From JAZKDW01 sp040387375 (GTDB lineage: Bacteria; Pseudomonadota; Gammaproteobacteria; Burkholderiales; Burkholderiaceae_D), in NCBI GenBank assembly GCA_040387375.1, contig JAZKDW010000049.1, forward strand, positions 1-64,000: a DNA stretch of 64,000 nucleotides, given 5' to 3'. Position 1 is the stretch's first letter, and every line of letters begins with the position of its first letter. The translations under genes were made by a program, and so were the position numbers. The notes beneath the pieces are model-generated. The model was not told where the DNA came from and searched no databases. It was given only the letters and a program-made list of their open reading frames with translations. Positions 62,743 to 64,000 of the stretch are shown piece after piece.

Positions 62743-64000
62743 ATGTCAAAAAATTTTGATGTGGTAGTCATTGGCGGCGGACCCGGCGGTTACATCGCAG
62801 CGATTCGCGCGGCGCAACTGGGTTTGTCCACCGCATGCATAGACGAATGGAAAAATGAAAAAGGCGGCCCGGCGCCGGGCGGCACCTGCACCAATGTCGG
62901 CTGCATTCCATCGAAAGCCTTGCTGCAATCGTCCGAGCATTATGAACATGCGGGCCACAAGTTCGCCGAGCATGGCATTGATGTCACCGGCCTGAGCCTC
63001 AACCTCGGCCAGATGCTGGCGCGCAAGGACACGGTCGTCAAGCAAAACAACGACGGCATTCTGTATCTGCTGAAAAAAAATAAAGTCACCTTCTTCCACG
63101 GCCGCGGTTCCTTCGTGAAGTCGGACGCCAGCGGTTATGAAATCAAGGTCGCCGGCGCTGCCACGGAATCGATCACCGGCAAACACATCATCATCGCCAC
63201 CGGTTCCAATGCGCGTGCATTGCCGGGCGCCGAGTTCGATGAAAAACTGATCCTGTCGAATACCGGCGCGCTGGCGATCGAAGGTGTGCCGAAAAAGCTG
63301 GGTGTCATCGGCGCCGGCGTCATCGGCCTCGAGATGGGCAGTGTCTGGCGTCGCCTCGGGTCCGAAGTGACCGTGCTGGAAGCGCTGCCGGCCTTCCTCG
63401 GCGCAGTCGACGAGCAGATCGCGAAAGAAGCGCACAAGATGTTCACCAAGCAGGGCCTGGCGATCAGCCTGGGCGTCAAGATCGGTGCGATCAAGGCCAA
63501 CAAGAAGGATGTCTCGGTCGAGTACGTCGACGACAAGGGCACGGCGCAGAAAGCCGTGTTCGACAAGCTGATCGTGTCGATCGGCCGGGTGCCCAATACC
63601 ATCGGCCTGGATGCTGAAAAAGTCGGCCTCAAGCTCGACGAGCGCGGTTTTGTCGCGGTCGATGGCGATTGCAAGGCCAGCCTGCCGAACGTATGGGCAG
63701 TGGGCGACGTCGTGCGCGGCCCGATGCTGGCGCACAAGGCGGAAGAAGAGGGTGTTGCGGTAGCCGAACGTATCGCCGGCCAGCATGGCCATGTCAACTT
63801 CAATACCATTCCCTGGGTGATTTACACCTCGCCGGAAATTGCGTGGGTCGGCAAGACCGAGCAGCAACTGAAGGCGGAAGGCATCGCCTACAAGGCAGGC
63901 ACGTTCCCGTTTCTCGCGAACGGCCGCGCACGCGCGCTGGGCGATACCTCAGGCATGGTGAAATTCCTGGCCGATGCAAAAAGCGATGAGATTCTGGGTG
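62743..64000 (+). CDS. lpd: Dihydrolipoyl dehydrogenase (E3), truncated by the window edge
   Basis: The ATG at 62743 (AAGGGA upstream) opens a frame that runs past 64000, so only the first 419 residues are seen. It has the FAD motif VVIGGGPGGYIAA, the redox disulfide GGTCTNVGCIPSK, the NAD motif GVIGAGVIGLEMGSVWRRLG, and SIGRVPNTIGL and AVGDVVRGPMLAHKAEEEG. It reoxidises dihydrolipoamide for the 2-oxoglutarate complex. It is 61 bp after sucB and is the third gene of sucAB-lpd. Confidence 0.97.
   Translation, partial: MSKNFDVVVIGGGPGGYIAAIRAAQLGLSTACIDEWKNEKGGPAPGGTCTNVGCIPSKALLQSSEHYEHAGHKFAEHGIDVTGLSLNLGQMLARKDTVVKQNNDGILYLLKKNKVTFFHGRGSFVKSDASGYEIKVAGAATESITGKHIIIATGSNARALPGAEFDEKLILSNTGALAIEGVPKKLGVIGAGVIGLEMGSVWRRLGSEVTVLEALPAFLGAVDEQIAKEAHKMFTKQGLAISLGVKIGAIKANKKDVSVEYVDDKGTAQKAVFDKLIVSIGRVPNTIGLDAEKVGLKLDERGFVAVDGDCKASLPNVWAVGDVVRGPMLAHKAEEEGVAVAERIAGQHGHVNFNTIPWVIYTSPEIAWVGKTEQQLKAEGIAYKAGTFPFLANGRARALGDTSGMVKFLADAKSDEILG

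Overview
The window looks like chromosomal DNA of a betaproteobacterium, most likely an Oxalobacteraceae-type member of the Burkholderiales (Herminiimonas, Herbaspirillum or Noviherbaspirillum-like). This is inferred from the tricarboxylic acid (TCA) cycle cluster acnA - citE-like lyase - mdh - gntR - sdhCDAB - sdhE - gltA - sucA - sucB - lpd, the DUF2863 gene and the protein sequences. No database search was run. There are no rRNA genes, no CRISPR array and no recognisable insertion sequence. One tRNA, tRNA-Pro(GGG), is present.

Region by region. 0-5.3 kb: small zinc-ribbon and membrane proteins, a membrane-linked metallophosphoesterase, a DUF421 protein, an acyltransferase-3 and two short unknown genes. 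5.3-10.1 kb: a Ku-LigD operon for bacterial non-homologous end joining, followed by an NYN/LOTUS putative RNase. 10.1-18.3 kb: a metallo-beta-lactamase-fold hydrolase, an acyl-CoA synthetase, a soluble sensor kinase, a stand-alone SET-domain protein, a YihY/BrkB membrane protein, a short-chain dehydrogenase and a small helical protein. 18.5-24.7 kb: an IclR regulator divergent from a TAXI-TRAP transporter, an FAD monooxygenase and an Asp/Glu-racemase-fold enzyme. This forms a compact import-and-catabolism module for an unidentified, probably aromatic or dicarboxylate, acid. 24.8-32.4 kb: the DUF6152/DUF6644 pair, a histidine phosphatase, an orphan ABC ATPase, a GGDEF-EAL protein, a pirin and a TPR-methyltransferase fusion. 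32.8-36.7 kb: a DUF6394 membrane protein coupled to a two-RCK potassium channel with a GFG filter, a decayed small secreted gene, and a DUF2092 gene coupled to a repeat-rich secreted protein.

37.1-41.3 kb is the most accessory-looking stretch. It holds a FemAB/BioF2-like acyltransferase, a methyltransferase, and a hipBA toxin-antitoxin pair. Upstream of hipB are four GATATC-centred sites in a symmetric 25-38-25 bp layout. A 160 bp palindromic element with 23 bp perfect terminal inverted repeats begins inside the hipA stop codon. 41.3-46.3 kb carries a SWIM zinc-finger protein, tRNA-Pro, an M14 carboxypeptidase, a second palindromic intergenic element and DUF2863.

46.4-64 kb is the TCA cluster. 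Aconitase, a CoA-ester-lyase-like protein and malate dehydrogenase run leftward. A GntR/UTRA regulator, succinate dehydrogenase with its FAD assembly factor, citrate synthase and the 2-oxoglutarate dehydrogenase complex run rightward. The mdh-gntR intergenic region contains a perfect 12 bp palindrome that is a good candidate operator. A strong terminator after gltA separates the sdh-gltA block from sucAB-lpd. lpd runs off the right edge.
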